DNA from: an uncultured Rickettsiaceae bacterium
Lineage (GTDB): Bacteria > Pseudomonadota > Alphaproteobacteria > Rickettsiales > Rickettsiaceae
DNA: 49,894 nt
Assembly (NCBI GenBank): GCA_905479865.1
Contig: CAJQOD010000009.1
Coordinates: forward strand, 1-49,894
Direction: 5' to 3'
Of this stretch, positions 1-9,709 are shown piece by piece. The notes beneath the pieces were generated by a model. The model made no database searches and had not been told where the DNA came from. It saw only the letters and a program-made list of their open reading frames with translations. The stretch's first letter is position 1; each line of letters starts with the position of its first letter. Both the position numbers and the translations under genes were made by a program.

Positions 1-92
1 TTATTTCCACTAAGCAAATGGGTGAGCTATTTAAGGTATTGGAGATAGTTGCACCAAAGCTTAAAAAACTCATACAAAACACTTCAAATTAA
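1..92 (+). CDS. 3' end of a probable MidA-family methyltransferase (partial)
   Basis: The third frame is open from the window edge to a TAA at 90-92 and encodes 29 residues containing the phrase QMGELFKVLEI. That phrase resembles the C-terminal end of MidA/NDUFAF7-type SAM-dependent methyltransferases (DUF185), where a conserved MG..FKVLA segment occurs close to the end of the protein. The other two frames on this strand stop within the first 50 bases. Only the tail is visible, so the family is an inference from one short motif. The gap to gyrA is 99 bases, so co-transcription is possible. Confidence 0.45.
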   Translation, partial: ISTKQMGELFKVLEIVAPKLKKLIQNTSN

Positions 93-191
93 ACAAAAAT
101 TTATCCTTTTTTCTTTGGTATTTCCTTGCAAGTTTTGGAAATTTCATCTAATCTGTATTGGTTTAATATCAATTCGTAAGAGCGATTTATT

Positions 192-2915
192 GTGAGTAAA
201 ATAGAGTTCCAAAATACGTTGCCGATCAGCATCGAAAATGAAATGAAAAGTTCCTATATGGACTATGCGATGAGTGTGATTGTCAGCCGCGCTATTCCTG
301 ACGTGCGTGATGGTCTAAAACCCGTGCATCGCCGCATCTTGTTTTCAATGCATGAAGGCGGTTATTTTAACTCAAAACAACACAAGAAATCAGCAAGAAT
401 TGTTGGTGATGTAATCGGTAAATATCACCCGCATGGTGACACTGCCGTGTATGACTCACTGGTTCGTATGGCTCAGGATTTCTCTTTGCGTGTTCCGCTT
501 GTCGATGGGCAAGGTAATTTTGGTTCAATGGATGGCGACTCTGCTGCTGCAATGAGATATACAGAATCCAGACTCTCCAAAATTGCTCACACTTTGCTTG
601 AAGATATTGATAAAGAAACTGTTGATTTTCTGCCCAACTATGATGGATCTGAACACGAGCCTACAGTTTTGCCGGCAATGTTCCCAAATCTACTGGTTAA
701 TGGAACTGGTGGAATTGCAGTTGGGATGGCTACAAATATTCCTCCTCATAATTTGGGCGAAGTAATTGATGCTGCCTGTGCTTATGTTGATAATAACGAT
801 ATTGAGTTAATTGAGCTTATATCTCATGTAAAAGGCCCTGACTTTCCAACCGGCGGTATTATTCTTGGCAGCAATGGCATTCAGTCAGCTTACCTGACCG
901 GCCGGGGCAGTATTATGTTCCGTGGCAAGTGCAACATAGAAGATAATAATGGTCGTGAAGCTATTATTGTTACTGAAATGCCGTACATGGTGAATAAAGC
1001 TAAGCTGGTTGAAAAAATTGCAGAACTGGTACGGGATAAAAGAGTTGAAGGCATCAGCGATCTTCGTGACGAATCCAATAAAGACGGTGTCAGAGTGGTC
1101 GTAGAAATTAAGAGAGATGCTGTTGCAGATGTAATCCTGAGCCAACTTTATACCTACACTCAATTACAGACAAGCTTTGGCGTTATAATGCTTGCCCTTG
1201 ATGAAGGTATGCCAAAAGTAATGAACTTAAAAGAAGTTGTTGGCTCATTCGTTCGTTTTAGAGAAGTGGTAATTACCAAAAGAACCATCTTCCTGTTAAA
1301 CAAAGCACGTGATAAAGCTCATATTTTACTTGGAGTCAGAATCGCAGTCAGCAATATTGATGAAGTGATAAAAATAATCCGTGGTGCTCCAAACCCGTCT
1401 ATTGCTAAAGAGCAGCTTATGGAAAAAGCCTGGGATTGTTCCTCAATTATTAGTCTTATAAAATTGGTTGATGATAAAGCCAATATTGGCGATGACGGCA
1501 AAATTCATCTTTCTGAAATTCAGGCCAAAGCGATTTTAGAAATGAGATTGCAACGTTTAACTGCAATGGAAAAAGACAAGCTGGAGAATGATCTTAAAGA
1601 GCTAACAAAAGAAATTACAGAGTTTGTCGGTATTCTAAGCTCAAGGGAGAAGTTACTTACAATTCTTAAATCCGAACTAATGCGAGTAAAAGAAGAATTT
1701 TCAACTCCAAGAAAGACAGAAATAATTGAAGGAAACTTCAACCAGGATATCGAGGATTTGATTCAAAAAGAAGAGATGGTAGTCACGGTCACTCATAGCG
1801 GCTACATCAAACGTGTACCTCTTGTTACCTACAAGGCACAAAGACGCGGTGGCAAGGGACGATCAGGCCTTTCAATGCGCGATGAGGACATAACCACTAA
1901 ACTGTTTGTCGGTAATACACATACCCCGCTATTATTCTTTTCAAACCGAGGGCAAGTATATAGCCTCAAGCTGTATAAATTACCACTGGGCAATCCACAA
2001 AGTAAAGGCCGCCCTATCGTCAATATCTTACCTCTACAGGGTGGCGAAACTATCACAAACGTAATGCCGATGCCTGAAAATCAGGATGAGTGGGATAACA
2101 TGCACATCATGTTTGCAACTGCAAAAGGCAATATACGCCGAAATGATCTCTCCGACTTCAAAAAGATACAGTCTAACGGAAAAATCGCTATCAGGATGGA
2201 TGATGATGACAGCTTGGTAAATGTGATGGCCTGTAGCGAAGATGATCATGTGTTGCTTGCAAGTAAAATGGGCAAGGCTATACGTTTTCCGGTAAATGCA
2301 ATCAGAGTGTTCAAGAGCAGAACATCCGATGGCGTACGGGGCATGAGAATAGCTGATAAGGATCGCGTAATTTCTATGACCATCTTGCATGGAATCAAGT
2401 CTAGTGTCGAAGAGCGTGAGGCTTATTTGTCCATAGCATTTGATAATCGCCTGAAAATCGCTACCGGCAATCATGAATTCAAGCCTGAAGATTTTGACAT
2501 CACACTAACTAAAGAGCAAATTATCGATATGGCAGAGTCTGAGGAATTCATCTTGACGATTGCTGAAAATGGCTTTGGCAAGAGAACATCAGCCTATCAC
2601 TATCGCATTACAAATCGTGGAGGAAGCGGCATCGTCAACATGGTACTTTCTGATAAAACCGGTCAGGTGGTTGCTTCCATGCCGGCTAACATGAATGATG
2701 AACTGATGCTGATTACCAATAATGGTAAGCTCATCAGGTGTAGGCTTGATACTGTAAGGGTTACCGGCAGAAGCACCAGTGGCGTTATTCTCTTTAAAAC
2801 AGAGAAAGGGGAGAGTGTCGTGTCTGCCTCTCTGATTGCCGATTCTTCAGAAGAAGAAGATGATGATGATGCGCCAGAAAGCGCAGAAGCAATTGGCGAA
2901 GATGTTAGCAACTAA
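192..2915 (+). CDS. gyrA: DNA gyrase subunit A
   Basis: This is the breakage-reunion subunit of DNA gyrase, which with GyrB introduces negative supercoils in the cytoplasm. At 907 aa it is full length. The N-terminal domain carries the catalytic tyrosine at residue 123 in [10 protein letters not shown]. The quinolone-determining loop is [10 protein letters not shown], with Thr84 and Asp88 at the positions of E. coli Ser83 and Asp87. The GyrA box QRRGGKG near residue 550 separates it from ParC, and a beta-pinwheel domain follows. The last 20 residues are a run of Glu and Asp (SSEEEDDDD), like the acidic tail that modulates DNA wrapping in other GyrA proteins. The start is GTG at 192; no in-frame ATG lies upstream and the Shine-Dalgarno match is weak. 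Confidence 0.98.
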   Translation: MSKIEFQNTLPISIENEMKSSYMDYAMSVIVSRAIPDVRDGLKPVHRRILFSMHEGGYFNSKQHKKSARIVGDVIGKYHPHGDTAVYDSLVRMAQDFSLRVPLVDGQGNFGSMDGDSAAAMRYTESRLSKIAHTLLEDIDKETVDFLPNYDGSEHEPTVLPAMFPNLLVNGTGGIAVGMATNIPPHNLGEVIDAACAYVDNNDIELIELISHVKGPDFPTGGIILGSNGIQSAYLTGRGSIMFRGKCNIEDNNGREAIIVTEMPYMVNKAKLVEKIAELVRDKRVEGISDLRDESNKDGVRVVVEIKRDAVADVILSQLYTYTQLQTSFGVIMLALDEGMPKVMNLKEVVGSFVRFREVVITKRTIFLLNKARDKAHILLGVRIAVSNIDEVIKIIRGAPNPSIAKEQLMEKAWDCSSIISLIKLVDDKANIGDDGKIHLSEIQAKAILEMRLQRLTAMEKDKLENDLKELTKEITEFVGILSSREKLLTILKSELMRVKEEFSTPRKTEIIEGNFNQDIEDLIQKEEMVVTVTHSGYIKRVPLVTYKAQRRGGKGRSGLSMRDEDITTKLFVGNTHTPLLFFSNRGQVYSLKLYKLPLGNPQSKGRPIVNILPLQGGETITNVMPMPENQDEWDNMHIMFATAKGNIRRNDLSDFKKIQSNGKIAIRMDDDDSLVNVMACSEDDHVLLASKMGKAIRFPVNAIRVFKSRTSDGVRGMRIADKDRVISMTILHGIKSSVEEREAYLSIAFDNRLKIATGNHEFKPEDFDITLTKEQIIDMAESEEFILTIAENGFGKRTSAYHYRITNRGGSGIVNMVLSDKTGQVVASMPANMNDELMLITNNGKLIRCRLDTVRVTGRSTSGVILFKTEKGESVVSASLIADSSEEEDDDDAPESAEAIGEDVSN

Positions 2916-3340
2916 ATTTTATGTTGTCTTCCCAACTCCTATAGCAGTCCATTTGTCATTTTAAGGCTTAAAAGATTATTCGAATCTCTACAACATGACT
3001 TGTACTGCCAGATGGTTTTAGCGTGCCAAAATATTCAAGGATTTAAAGTACCCCTAAAGGGGTTCGCAGACAACAGGGAGTAGGAAGGAAATCGTAATCC
3101 GTCTCAACGTTAAAGTGTTTCAATAAATTACCATACTAAGCTCATGGATGGTGCACTAGCCTTAAGTTAATAAGTAGTTATTTCCAATGATTAGTATAAT
3201 CTCATCAATTTGCTGATAACATATTAAAAATACTTCAGATTGCCTCGTTCCCAACATAACGGATTTTTATCCTTACGCAACATCCAATAAATCTCTATAT
3301 TCGTAAGATAACTACTCTGATACCTTAAACATAAGACCTT
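2916..3340. other. Gene-free gap between convergent gyrA and the symporter-kinase
   Basis: The 425 bases lie between two genes that end facing each other. No ORF of useful length and no tRNA-like fold was seen. The most obvious structure is a short hairpin ACCCC-TAAA-GGGGT at about 3049-3062, without a T-run, so it is not a convincing intrinsic terminator. A minus-strand 19-codon ORF near 3230-3290 was noticed but has nothing to support it. The length is unusual for a convergent junction and may be gene debris. Confidence 0.5.
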
Positions 3341-6241
3341 CTACAAAGGCAATACGAAACTAAAGCTTGAGCCTTTTTTACCATCGCTGTTGGCTTCAAT
3401 CCTGCCACCATGCACTGTTATTACTTTTTCACATAAGGCAAGACCTATACCTCTCCCGCCTGCCGGTGTTCTTGTTTTGGAACTTACTGTGAATTTATGG
3501 AAGATGCTAATTAGTTCATCTTGTGGTATGCCGATTCCTTGATCAGCAATCCTGAACTGAACATTATTGTCTTCTGTTTTCGTTAAGCTTATGGTAATTG
3601 GCTTACCCTCTCCATATTTAACAGCGTTGCTGATTAGATTATCAATCGCCTGCGTTATGTAATATTCATCACAATGGACTATTATATTATCCTCAACTTT
3701 AAAGATAAATTCCTGCTTATCATCATCTGCAAATATTTTCTTATATAAAACAGGTCGTTCTCGGACCAACTCACTTAAATCTACTTTCGTTTTGTTAAGC
3801 TCATAAGTCAGGGCTGAGAGTTTTGATAAATCGGCTATATTACTGACAAAACTCTTAAGTCTGTCACTGCTGCTTACTATATCTTTAATGGATTGTTTAA
3901 CGATTTTCTCATCCAGACTATCATAGCAGGAATACAGAACCTCACTTAAGGATAAAATACCGGTCATCGGAGTATTGGTTTTATGTGGTATATTACGAAT
4001 AAACTCATCCTTTAAATCCTTGAGCTTTGATATTTCAATGTTTCTAAGCTTTAACTGATCCTTTAGATATATTTCCTTGCTCTTGAGCTTTCCTTCCTTG
4101 TCTTTAAATCGATTTTCCAAAAACTCCAAACCCTGCACAACATTCTCTAATTCTCTTTTTGCATAATCTGCCTCTTTTTCCAAATATACTACTTTTTCTT
4201 CCGTTGCCTCTAAATACTCCTGCTTGGGTTTGAGAAGAGTAATTAGTACAGTACTTAACAATAAAAATACATAAGCCAAGTGAAAATATATATTACCTAA
4301 TATAATATTTAGTGAATCTACTCCCATATAATATTTATATGCGTTAATAGCGCATATACTGCCTAAAGCGATCATACCAACGGCTACTTTCCAATTGGCA
4401 AGTATAAATATTACAGTTACATTCAGTGTAAAAATTATTAGTTGTAACTTTCCAAACTGACTTAATAATACAAATAATGTACTACAAAAAGTTAGTATGT
4501 AAATTAATGATATATTCCACATTACGCCCATAACAGCTTTGGTTTTAATTCTGTCTGACCACATCGGATAAAGCATAAAGCCAGTAGATAGAACAAGCAT
4601 GGTTTTATAAATCAGAAATACGACATCAACATGTTGCCTCATTGAATCAGTATTGATTGAATATATAGTTGAAATTGTAGTAACAAAACAGAATATACCA
4701 AAGAAACTATATGTTTTCTCTTCTTTAGGAGAGTTGTTAATACAAAATGTCAGCAAATTAAAATTTTTGATGGAATGAGCTAATTTTGCTAATTTTCTTT
4801 TCCTCTCTGCTCTAATCAAATTTAAAGGCTCTGGTTCTTTTACACCTACCCAACCACCACTTTGTTTTAATAAGTAGTGGCTGCCTATTAAGAATATAAA
4901 ATTTATAATTATAGCCGGAATAATAGCATCCATCGCCACATTAAAAATTAAATAGATAATTACGGTAATAAACCCTGCGCCCATACCGATTAATACTGAT
5001 TTAGTAGTTGTTCTAAAGCCAAGTATTGCCAGCATCAAGGGAGGATTGACTATAGGAAAATAAAAACTTGCCGTAGTTAATAAGATGCTGAGTAAGTCCG
5101 TTTTTGATAAAGCCAAAAATATAGCTATTAAACCCAATAATATAGAAAATACTCTTGCAATAACCAGTTCTAATTCAGGGGAGGTGGTCTTAAAAAATCT
5201 AAAACTATCCGTTAATAGTATAGCAGAGGAGTTTATATTGGAATCGGCAGTAGACATTATCATTGCTATTATGCCTATTACCGCTAAACCTTTTATTCCG
5301 GGCGTTAAATAATTAGCCAAAATATAGTTAATAATTTTGTTAGATTCAATATTTGGATTTATGTAATACATCAAGATTCCAACAATTATAATCATTACAA
5401 CAATGGCCAGGCAGACAAAATAAGCTATAAAAAAAGTTTCTTTTACCTGATGTATATTTTTAGCTACTAGAATTCTTTGGTAAAGTTCTGGTGCAAAATT
5501 AGGAAAAGTAAAATAAAATAACAATGTTATAAAACCATAAAAACCAACATGAGTGTAATCAAATAATTTGCTGAAATCTGTAAAATGACTATTACCAATA
5601 TTGTTGTATAGATTGTCAAAATTAACATCCTGCACTAGTATAAAAACTAGAACAGGAATAAAAATACTAAAGGTAATAAATTGTATTATATCAGTGAAAG
5701 TTACTGACTTTATACCACCAAAAGTAGAATACATAATAATTACTGTACTGCTCACTAATAATGCTGACGTACTGTTGACAGGAAAAAATAATCCAAATAA
5801 TGTGCCAAATATTTTAAATTGTATGGCAACAACTCCCAGGCAGCTTATAACACCAGTTACAGCTGTAATTAACTCTACTTTCTTACCGTAAATCTTGCCT
5901 ATAGATTCTGCGACAGATAAATCCCCCAGAAATTCTTGCATACGAGGGACAAAAATATAGCCAATGATTAAAAAAGTTACCGGTATAAAGAGATAGGCAA
6001 CTATCATAGTTATACCTTCAGCATATATTTTAGCTAAACTTATAAATAAAATGCCGCCACCAATCCAGGTAGCAATGAGTGTTGCAACAATAGCTGAGTT
6101 AGTAAAATTTCTATCACCAATGGCGAAATCTTGAATTGTTTTTATTTTTTTAGCATGATTAATGCCGACGATAAGGTTAAGTATTAGAAACCCAATAAAT
6201 ATGCTAGCATCAATATCGAAACTCACAAGCTCTACCCACAT
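3341..6241 (-). CDS. Sodium:solute symporter-histidine kinase fusion (CbrA/PutP-like sensor kinase)
   Basis: A 966-aa membrane sensor. Residues 1 to about 460 form a multi-pass sodium/solute symporter (SSS, PutP-like) domain. Residues 500-670 contain a second group of hydrophobic segments, and 680-750 a charged, probably coiled-coil stretch. A HisKA-like H-box IPHKTNTP follows (His near 753), then an HATPase_c domain with N-box NLISNAVKYG, G1 DQGIGIP and G2 GGRGIGLALCEK. This architecture is known from CbrA-type kinases, which couple substrate transport or binding to phosphorelay. The ligand cannot be read from sequence. The H-box has Lys instead of Glu/Asp after the His and Asn instead of Arg, which is atypical. 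No response regulator is adjacent. The 3' end is nearly repeated by a second gene at 49681-49894. The start is ATG at 6241. Confidence 0.9.
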   Translation of the reverse strand: MWVELVSFDIDASIFIGFLILNLIVGINHAKKIKTIQDFAIGDRNFTNSAIVATLIATWIGGGILFISLAKIYAEGITMIVAYLFIPVTFLIIGYIFVPRMQEFLGDLSVAESIGKIYGKKVELITAVTGVISCLGVVAIQFKIFGTLFGLFFPVNSTSALLVSSTVIIMYSTFGGIKSVTFTDIIQFITFSIFIPVLVFILVQDVNFDNLYNNIGNSHFTDFSKLFDYTHVGFYGFITLLFYFTFPNFAPELYQRILVAKNIHQVKETFFIAYFVCLAIVVMIIIVGILMYYINPNIESNKIINYILANYLTPGIKGLAVIGIIAMIMSTADSNINSSAILLTDSFRFFKTTSPELELVIARVFSILLGLIAIFLALSKTDLLSILLTTASFYFPIVNPPLMLAILGFRTTTKSVLIGMGAGFITVIIYLIFNVAMDAIIPAIIINFIFLIGSHYLLKQSGGWVGVKEPEPLNLIRAERKRKLAKLAHSIKNFNLLTFCINNSPKEEKTYSFFGIFCFVTTISTIYSINTDSMRQHVDVVFLIYKTMLVLSTGFMLYPMWSDRIKTKAVMGVMWNISLIYILTFCSTLFVLLSQFGKLQLIIFTLNVTVIFILANWKVAVGMIALGSICAINAYKYYMGVDSLNIILGNIYFHLAYVFLLLSTVLITLLKPKQEYLEATEEKVVYLEKEADYAKRELENVVQGLEFLENRFKDKEGKLKSKEIYLKDQLKLRNIEISKLKDLKDEFIRNIPHKTNTPMTGILSLSEVLYSCYDSLDEKIVKQSIKDIVSSSDRLKSFVSNIADLSKLSALTYELNKTKVDLSELVRERPVLYKKIFADDDKQEFIFKVEDNIIVHCDEYYITQAIDNLISNAVKYGEGKPITISLTKTEDNNVQFRIADQGIGIPQDELISIFHKFTVSSKTRTPAGGRGIGLALCEKVITVHGGRIEANSDGKKGSSFSFVLPL

Positions 6242-6308
6242 TAATTAGCTAATTAATTGTTATGATACTCAATCAGTAATTGCAAAACATGTTTTGCAAA
6301 AAACGTAA

Positions 6309-6581
6309 TCACCCTGTAATTTTACCACATGCAATCCAAAATGCCCTGGTTGCAGCCTGCAGAAGCTGATCCGCATCTAACATCACGTCATCTGCAACTT
6401 TCTCAAAATTTCCGTATTTGTCAACCAGATGAACAGTTTCACCTTTTATTACGCCAAATTTCACTCCTTCCTTAAATAAAGCTACCATGCCAGATTTCTC
6501 TACCTTAGGCATTACCTCGTACATAGGTTCCAGTATTTCTAAAATTCTTTCTTCAGTTATTTTACCCATTTTTGATACCAT
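6309..6581 (-). CDS. Small protein, possibly TfoX N-terminal-like
   Basis: A 90-aa ORF immediately upstream of the symporter-kinase, 67 bases away on the same strand. The middle (GMVALFKEGVKFGVIKGE followed by TVHLVDK) and the end (DDVMLDADQLLQAATRAF) follow the pattern of TfoX N-terminal domains, in which a strand-rich core is followed by a short helix. The usual MFGG motif is not present, so this is a weak assignment and it could be an unrelated small protein. ATG codons at residues 1 and 5 are both possible; neither has a clear Shine-Dalgarno sequence. A clearer TfoX-N protein lies at 41288-41587. Confidence 0.45.
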   Translation of the reverse strand: MVSKMGKITEERILEILEPMYEVMPKVEKSGMVALFKEGVKFGVIKGETVHLVDKYGNFEKVADDVMLDADQLLQAATRAFWIACGKITG

Positions 6582-6750
6582 TTGTTTAAAATTAAAATCT
6601 TTTTCTCAGTTCTACAGCGACTTTTATTCCATCATCAGAATATATACATATAAATAAAGATGCAACCTTCAGTTTTTTTAAAAATCAAATGATCGTGACT
6701 TACGCATGAGTAATAGCATATTTAACACAAAAACTTGAAATCTAATATTT

Positions 6751-6824
6751 GGCGAATTCAAGGTTGAGGTGCAACTGCAAAAGGTTTATAAATAGTTAAT
6801 ATATGGAACCTGAGGTGTTTAATG
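6751..6824 (+). repeat. Left arm of inverted repeat, degraded copy of the ftsQ 3' end
   Basis: This segment matches, in inverted orientation, the last codons of ftsQ and the bases just after it (9710-9781). The shared text includes TTCAAGGTTGAGGTGCAAC, GGTTTATAAAT and CTGAGGTGTTTAATG, with a few substitutions and single-base indels. In this copy the ftsQ-like reading frame is broken. The arm ends at the ATG of the IS30 transposase remnant. Confidence 0.85.
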
Positions 6825-7360
6825 CATTATACACATTTGAAGTACGAAGAAAGAGTGGAATTAGCAGAGTTATATTCAGAAGGCAAATCTATGAATGAGA
6901 TAGCTTTGATAATGGAACGTTCTAAATTCAGCAGAAAACTAAAGCGTAATAGAACTCACGGTAATTATTGGCCTGATAGTGCTGATTTTAAGGATAAGTA
7001 TAGAAGATGTAGAGGAAACAAAATAAATGATAGTACAGATTTAAGAATATTTATCATTCAGAAACTTATAAAAAAAAGATGGAGTCCAGAACAAAATAGC
7101 AGGTTGGCTAAAAGTCAATAAACCTAATTTTGGAACTGTTAGTCATGAGACTATTTATAATTGGATTTATCAGCCTTATGTATATCCAGCAGGTTGCAAA
7201 TTATAGAAATTTTTGGCAAGATGCTAAAGAAAAAGGGGATTAAAAAAAGTTATTTCATCTGGAATGAGTAATATACCAAACAGAGTGTCTATTCACCATA
7301 GACCTAAGTTTGAAGATAGAGTTTAGAGGCTTATGGGTAGAATTATACAATCAGATGGAA
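6822..7360 (+). pseudogene. IS30-family transposase remnant
   Basis: The first 99 codons encode the N-terminal helix-turn-helix region of an IS30 transposase (MHYTHLKYEERVELAELYSEG). The frame breaks in an A-run at 7093-7096: reading past one A gives WSPEQIAGWLKVNKPNF and VSHETIYNWIY, both classic IS30 motifs. Further stops and shifts follow, but SGMSNIPNRVSIHHRPKFED, about 7258-7320, is still recognisable. The DDE catalytic domain that should come next is absent, so the element is dead. The start abuts the inverted repeat arm that ends at 6824. No intact partner terminal repeat was seen. Confidence 0.88.
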
Positions 7361-7487
7361 AGTCCCCTGTCTGTCGCCTTCGGCTTCTTGCCGTGACATG
7401 TGTGATTTGCCATATCCGCTGTTTAGCATTTTTTAATTAGAAAACACTATGTAGTGAATTTACTTTGATTTGAGACGTTGTGCTTCA

Positions 7488-8282
7488 CTAACCTAGACTA
7501 CGGCTGTTCTTCTCTGTCTGATGTTGTCGTGGTTTTCTGTCTTTATACGTATTAATATTAGAGTTATGAGCTTTCTGCACAGCTTTTTTAAATTGAGGAG
7601 TTTTTAATATTGCTTGTATTTTGCTTTGTGAAGGCACTCCAGTTTCTAATACTGGTTCTTGAAGCTGTTGTTCCATTGTTTGTATAACAGCGGCCACGAC
7701 TTCTTGTTCCTTGCGAAAGTGCCTATTGAAAAGTCTACGAAAGAAATTTTGTTTTTTTAGTAATTTAAACTGTTGATGAGCAACCTTTCTTCCTAAATCT
7801 CTGCCAAGTCCTAATTGCTCACTACGTTCTTTTATATAGCTTTGTAGATTACCCTTAAAAGCTTTGGTATCTGCACTTGTTTTTACCCACCTAATGGATT
7901 TCTTATTTTTTCTTCCAATACCTTTGATTTTGGTCATTTCGGCATATTGAGTCCTGATTTTATCCATCTGCTCTTGTGAAGGAGCGGTACCTTTGTTCGC
8001 TGATTTTAGTGTTTTATCAATATCTATTTGGAGCTGCATTAGTTTTGAAACACCCATCATCTGTTGTTGATTCTTTTTACAAAATTTTTCAATATTATCA
8101 AAAACTTGTTCTACTGCTTCGTTAAGTGGATTTTCTGCGCTGATGGGATGGCCTTCAATAGCATTATTTATGGCTTTTAAGGATTCCAATACGTGTTTTT
8201 GTGTTTCAGTATCATTATTCCTTCCAAGCTCAGAAATAAGCTCCTGAAACTCAGTCCTAGCTGAATATATACCTTTTTGCAT
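7488..8282 (-). CDS. C-terminal part of a split kinase-like protein (effector candidate)
   Basis: A 264-aa ORF in the -1 frame relative to the upstream ORF (8177-9061), overlapping it by 106 bases. It is mostly charged helix: KHVLESLKAINNAIEG, then a Gln/Lys-rich middle, then a basic stretch FFRRLFNRHFRKEQ and a Lys/Arg/Gln-rich C-terminus ending NSRSLG. No catalytic motif was recognised. It has no convincing start of its own. Reading the two ORFs through the A-run at 8274-8278 would give one protein of roughly 530 aa with the kinase-like core first and this helical region last. A charged C-terminal tail is common in type IV secretion substrates, but that is only suggestive. Confidence 0.6.
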   Translation of the reverse strand: MQKGIYSARTEFQELISELGRNNDTETQKHVLESLKAINNAIEGHPISAENPLNEAVEQVFDNIEKFCKKNQQQMMGVSKLMQLQIDIDKTLKSANKGTAPSQEQMDKIRTQYAEMTKIKGIGRKNKKSIRWVKTSADTKAFKGNLQSYIKERSEQLGLGRDLGRKVAHQQFKLLKKQNFFRRLFNRHFRKEQEVVAAVIQTMEQQLQEPVLETGVPSQSKIQAILKTPQFKKAVQKAHNSNINTYKDRKPRQHQTEKNSRSLG

Positions 8283-9061
8283 ACCATCAGATGGCTCATT
8301 TCTTTGAAAGCATTTGCTAGTTCTTGGCTAGGTATCATACCGGGATAATCACGCCATAATTTTGGTATATCTCCAGGAGGTGGAAAAGAGGCTACGTTTT
8401 CACGATTAAGAAAATCAAGCATTTGATTTTTCTTATTTCTTACACCGCCGCCAAAAATCTTGGCAGTATTAAGTAGGTCGTTAAATGCATGGCCAAAATC
8501 GATTCTAGCAACTTTATTGTCAACTGCCATCATGTTACCTGGGTTTACATCGTGATCACCAACTAATGCAGAAACTGCTATTGCGTTTGCAAGCCCTTGG
8601 CGAAATTCTTTATGTTTATCTCCCGATATATTGTATTGTCCAGCAGAGATAGGTTTTGTACCGTCAACAAAAGTAGCATGCCTTTTAAATTTTATTTTTA
8701 GATTTTGCTCTTGCGCATAGTCGTCTAAAGTTCTTACTTTTTTTCCTGTTAAATATTTTGAAGCTACTGAAACTTGTCTATTTTCCGAATCATATACCAA
8801 AGATACATCGGGAACAGCCTCGGAGCCGTCGGGATTTTGTAATATACTTCGACCAATTTTGGCTGCTATTACTTCACCAAAATTCTCCCTATCGACACCA
8901 CCGGCCTTTAATTTCCTGAGGAATTCGTTGGATAATATAGAGGGTTTAAGTTGATAAAAATGCTTGGAGTTTTGAGTTTCACGAACTACCCTAATGCTAC
9001 CAGTGACTCCCCCGGTATTTACAGCATTTCTAATATTGAATTCTTTAAAACTAATCGGCAT
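8177..9061 (-). CDS. PI3/4-kinase-like protein, N-terminal part of a frame-split gene
   Basis: A 294-aa ORF starting at ATG 9061 with an AGAGA ribosome-site candidate. The key region is GDHDVNPGNMMAVDN followed by RIDFGHAF. It matches the layout of the PI3/PI4-kinase catalytic loop (G-D-x-H/D-x-x-N) and the metal-binding DFG segment. Upstream, FYQLKPS could supply the ATP-binding Lys, and VASKYL a hinge. Rickettsia typhi Risk1 is a known secreted PI 3-kinase with related motifs, so a host-directed lipid kinase effector is a reasonable inference. A HipA-like or other atypical kinase is the alternative. The last 26 or so codons, after MSHLMVCKK, look out of frame; the natural continuation is in the overlapping ORF downstream. 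It lies between an IS30 remnant and ftsQ inside an inverted repeat. Confidence 0.6.
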   Translation of the reverse strand: MPISFKEFNIRNAVNTGGVTGSIRVVRETQNSKHFYQLKPSILSNEFLRKLKAGGVDRENFGEVIAAKIGRSILQNPDGSEAVPDVSLVYDSENRQVSVASKYLTGKKVRTLDDYAQEQNLKIKFKRHATFVDGTKPISAGQYNISGDKHKEFRQGLANAIAVSALVGDHDVNPGNMMAVDNKVARIDFGHAFNDLLNTAKIFGGGVRNKKNQMLDFLNRENVASFPPPGDIPKLWRDYPGMIPSQELANAFKEMSHLMVCKKVYIQLGLSFRSLFLSLEGIMILKHKNTYWNP

Positions 9062-9709
9062 ATAATTCTCTAAAAATAAAGTTAAGATTGAAAACTAGCC
9101 CTATAATATCAACGATACAGTAATATTGGTTTCGATTCAAGTTCATTTGTATTAATTCTGAAACTTGGCCTATTTTGTTGTCTGCCCTTTTGGGTCTATC
9201 TTCTGCACTCCCACTGTAAATTTTATGAATATGGTTTATAACATTGAGAGCCAAGAAGATTTAGAATTAATAAATACCGATCTTGTAGATTTAATATTAA
9301 CTCTGTCATCTCATTGATAATTAGAACATAGATACCGTGAAACACTCGAATATCTATCTAGTAGTAGGCTTTTGTGTTGGTCTATTTAGCTGATTTAGCG
9401 CTAACTTACCACTACTTCCATTTCTTGAGAGATTAGCCCAGAACGATAACATTTGTTACCGATTCCGATATAGAGCAGGCCCGTTCCATTAACATTTTGA
9501 CAATATCTCCTTATATGCTTAGTAAAGGTTCTTCAGAATGAACTAAATAGTGCGTGGCAGTAGGCTACAAAACTTTTGATATTCAATACTACTTAAATAT
9601 CAAATCAAAATGTAGAATTTTACAATTTTACGCCATTTTTAAGATACATGACGATACCCTGAAATCATACGTTCCTGCCATTTGAGCCTACAACAAGCTT
9701 GACGGTGTT
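9062..9709. other. Gene-poor stretch between the kinase-like gene and ftsQ
   Basis: The 648 bases hold only one weak candidate: a 67-codon minus-strand ORF at 9051-9254 starting at TTG, with an unremarkable composition and no recognised relative. It overlaps the kinase-like start by 11 bases. From 9255 to 9709 no coding frame, tRNA or clear terminator was seen. In other dcw clusters ftsA would begin about here, downstream of ftsQ, and it is absent. The region looks like insertion debris. Confidence 0.5.

Noticed and set aside
2034-2474. 146-codon minus-strand open frame inside gyrA
   Set aside because: The plus strand encodes conserved GyrA beta-pinwheel sequence; the reverse frame has no family features.
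3049-3062. ACCCC-TAAA-GGGGT hairpin after gyrA as a terminator
   Set aside because: The stem is only 5 bp and no T-run follows; termination cannot be claimed.
9051-9254. 67-codon minus-strand ORF upstream of the kinase-like gene
   Set aside because: TTG start, no recognised relative, and it overlaps the next start; too weak to call as a gene.
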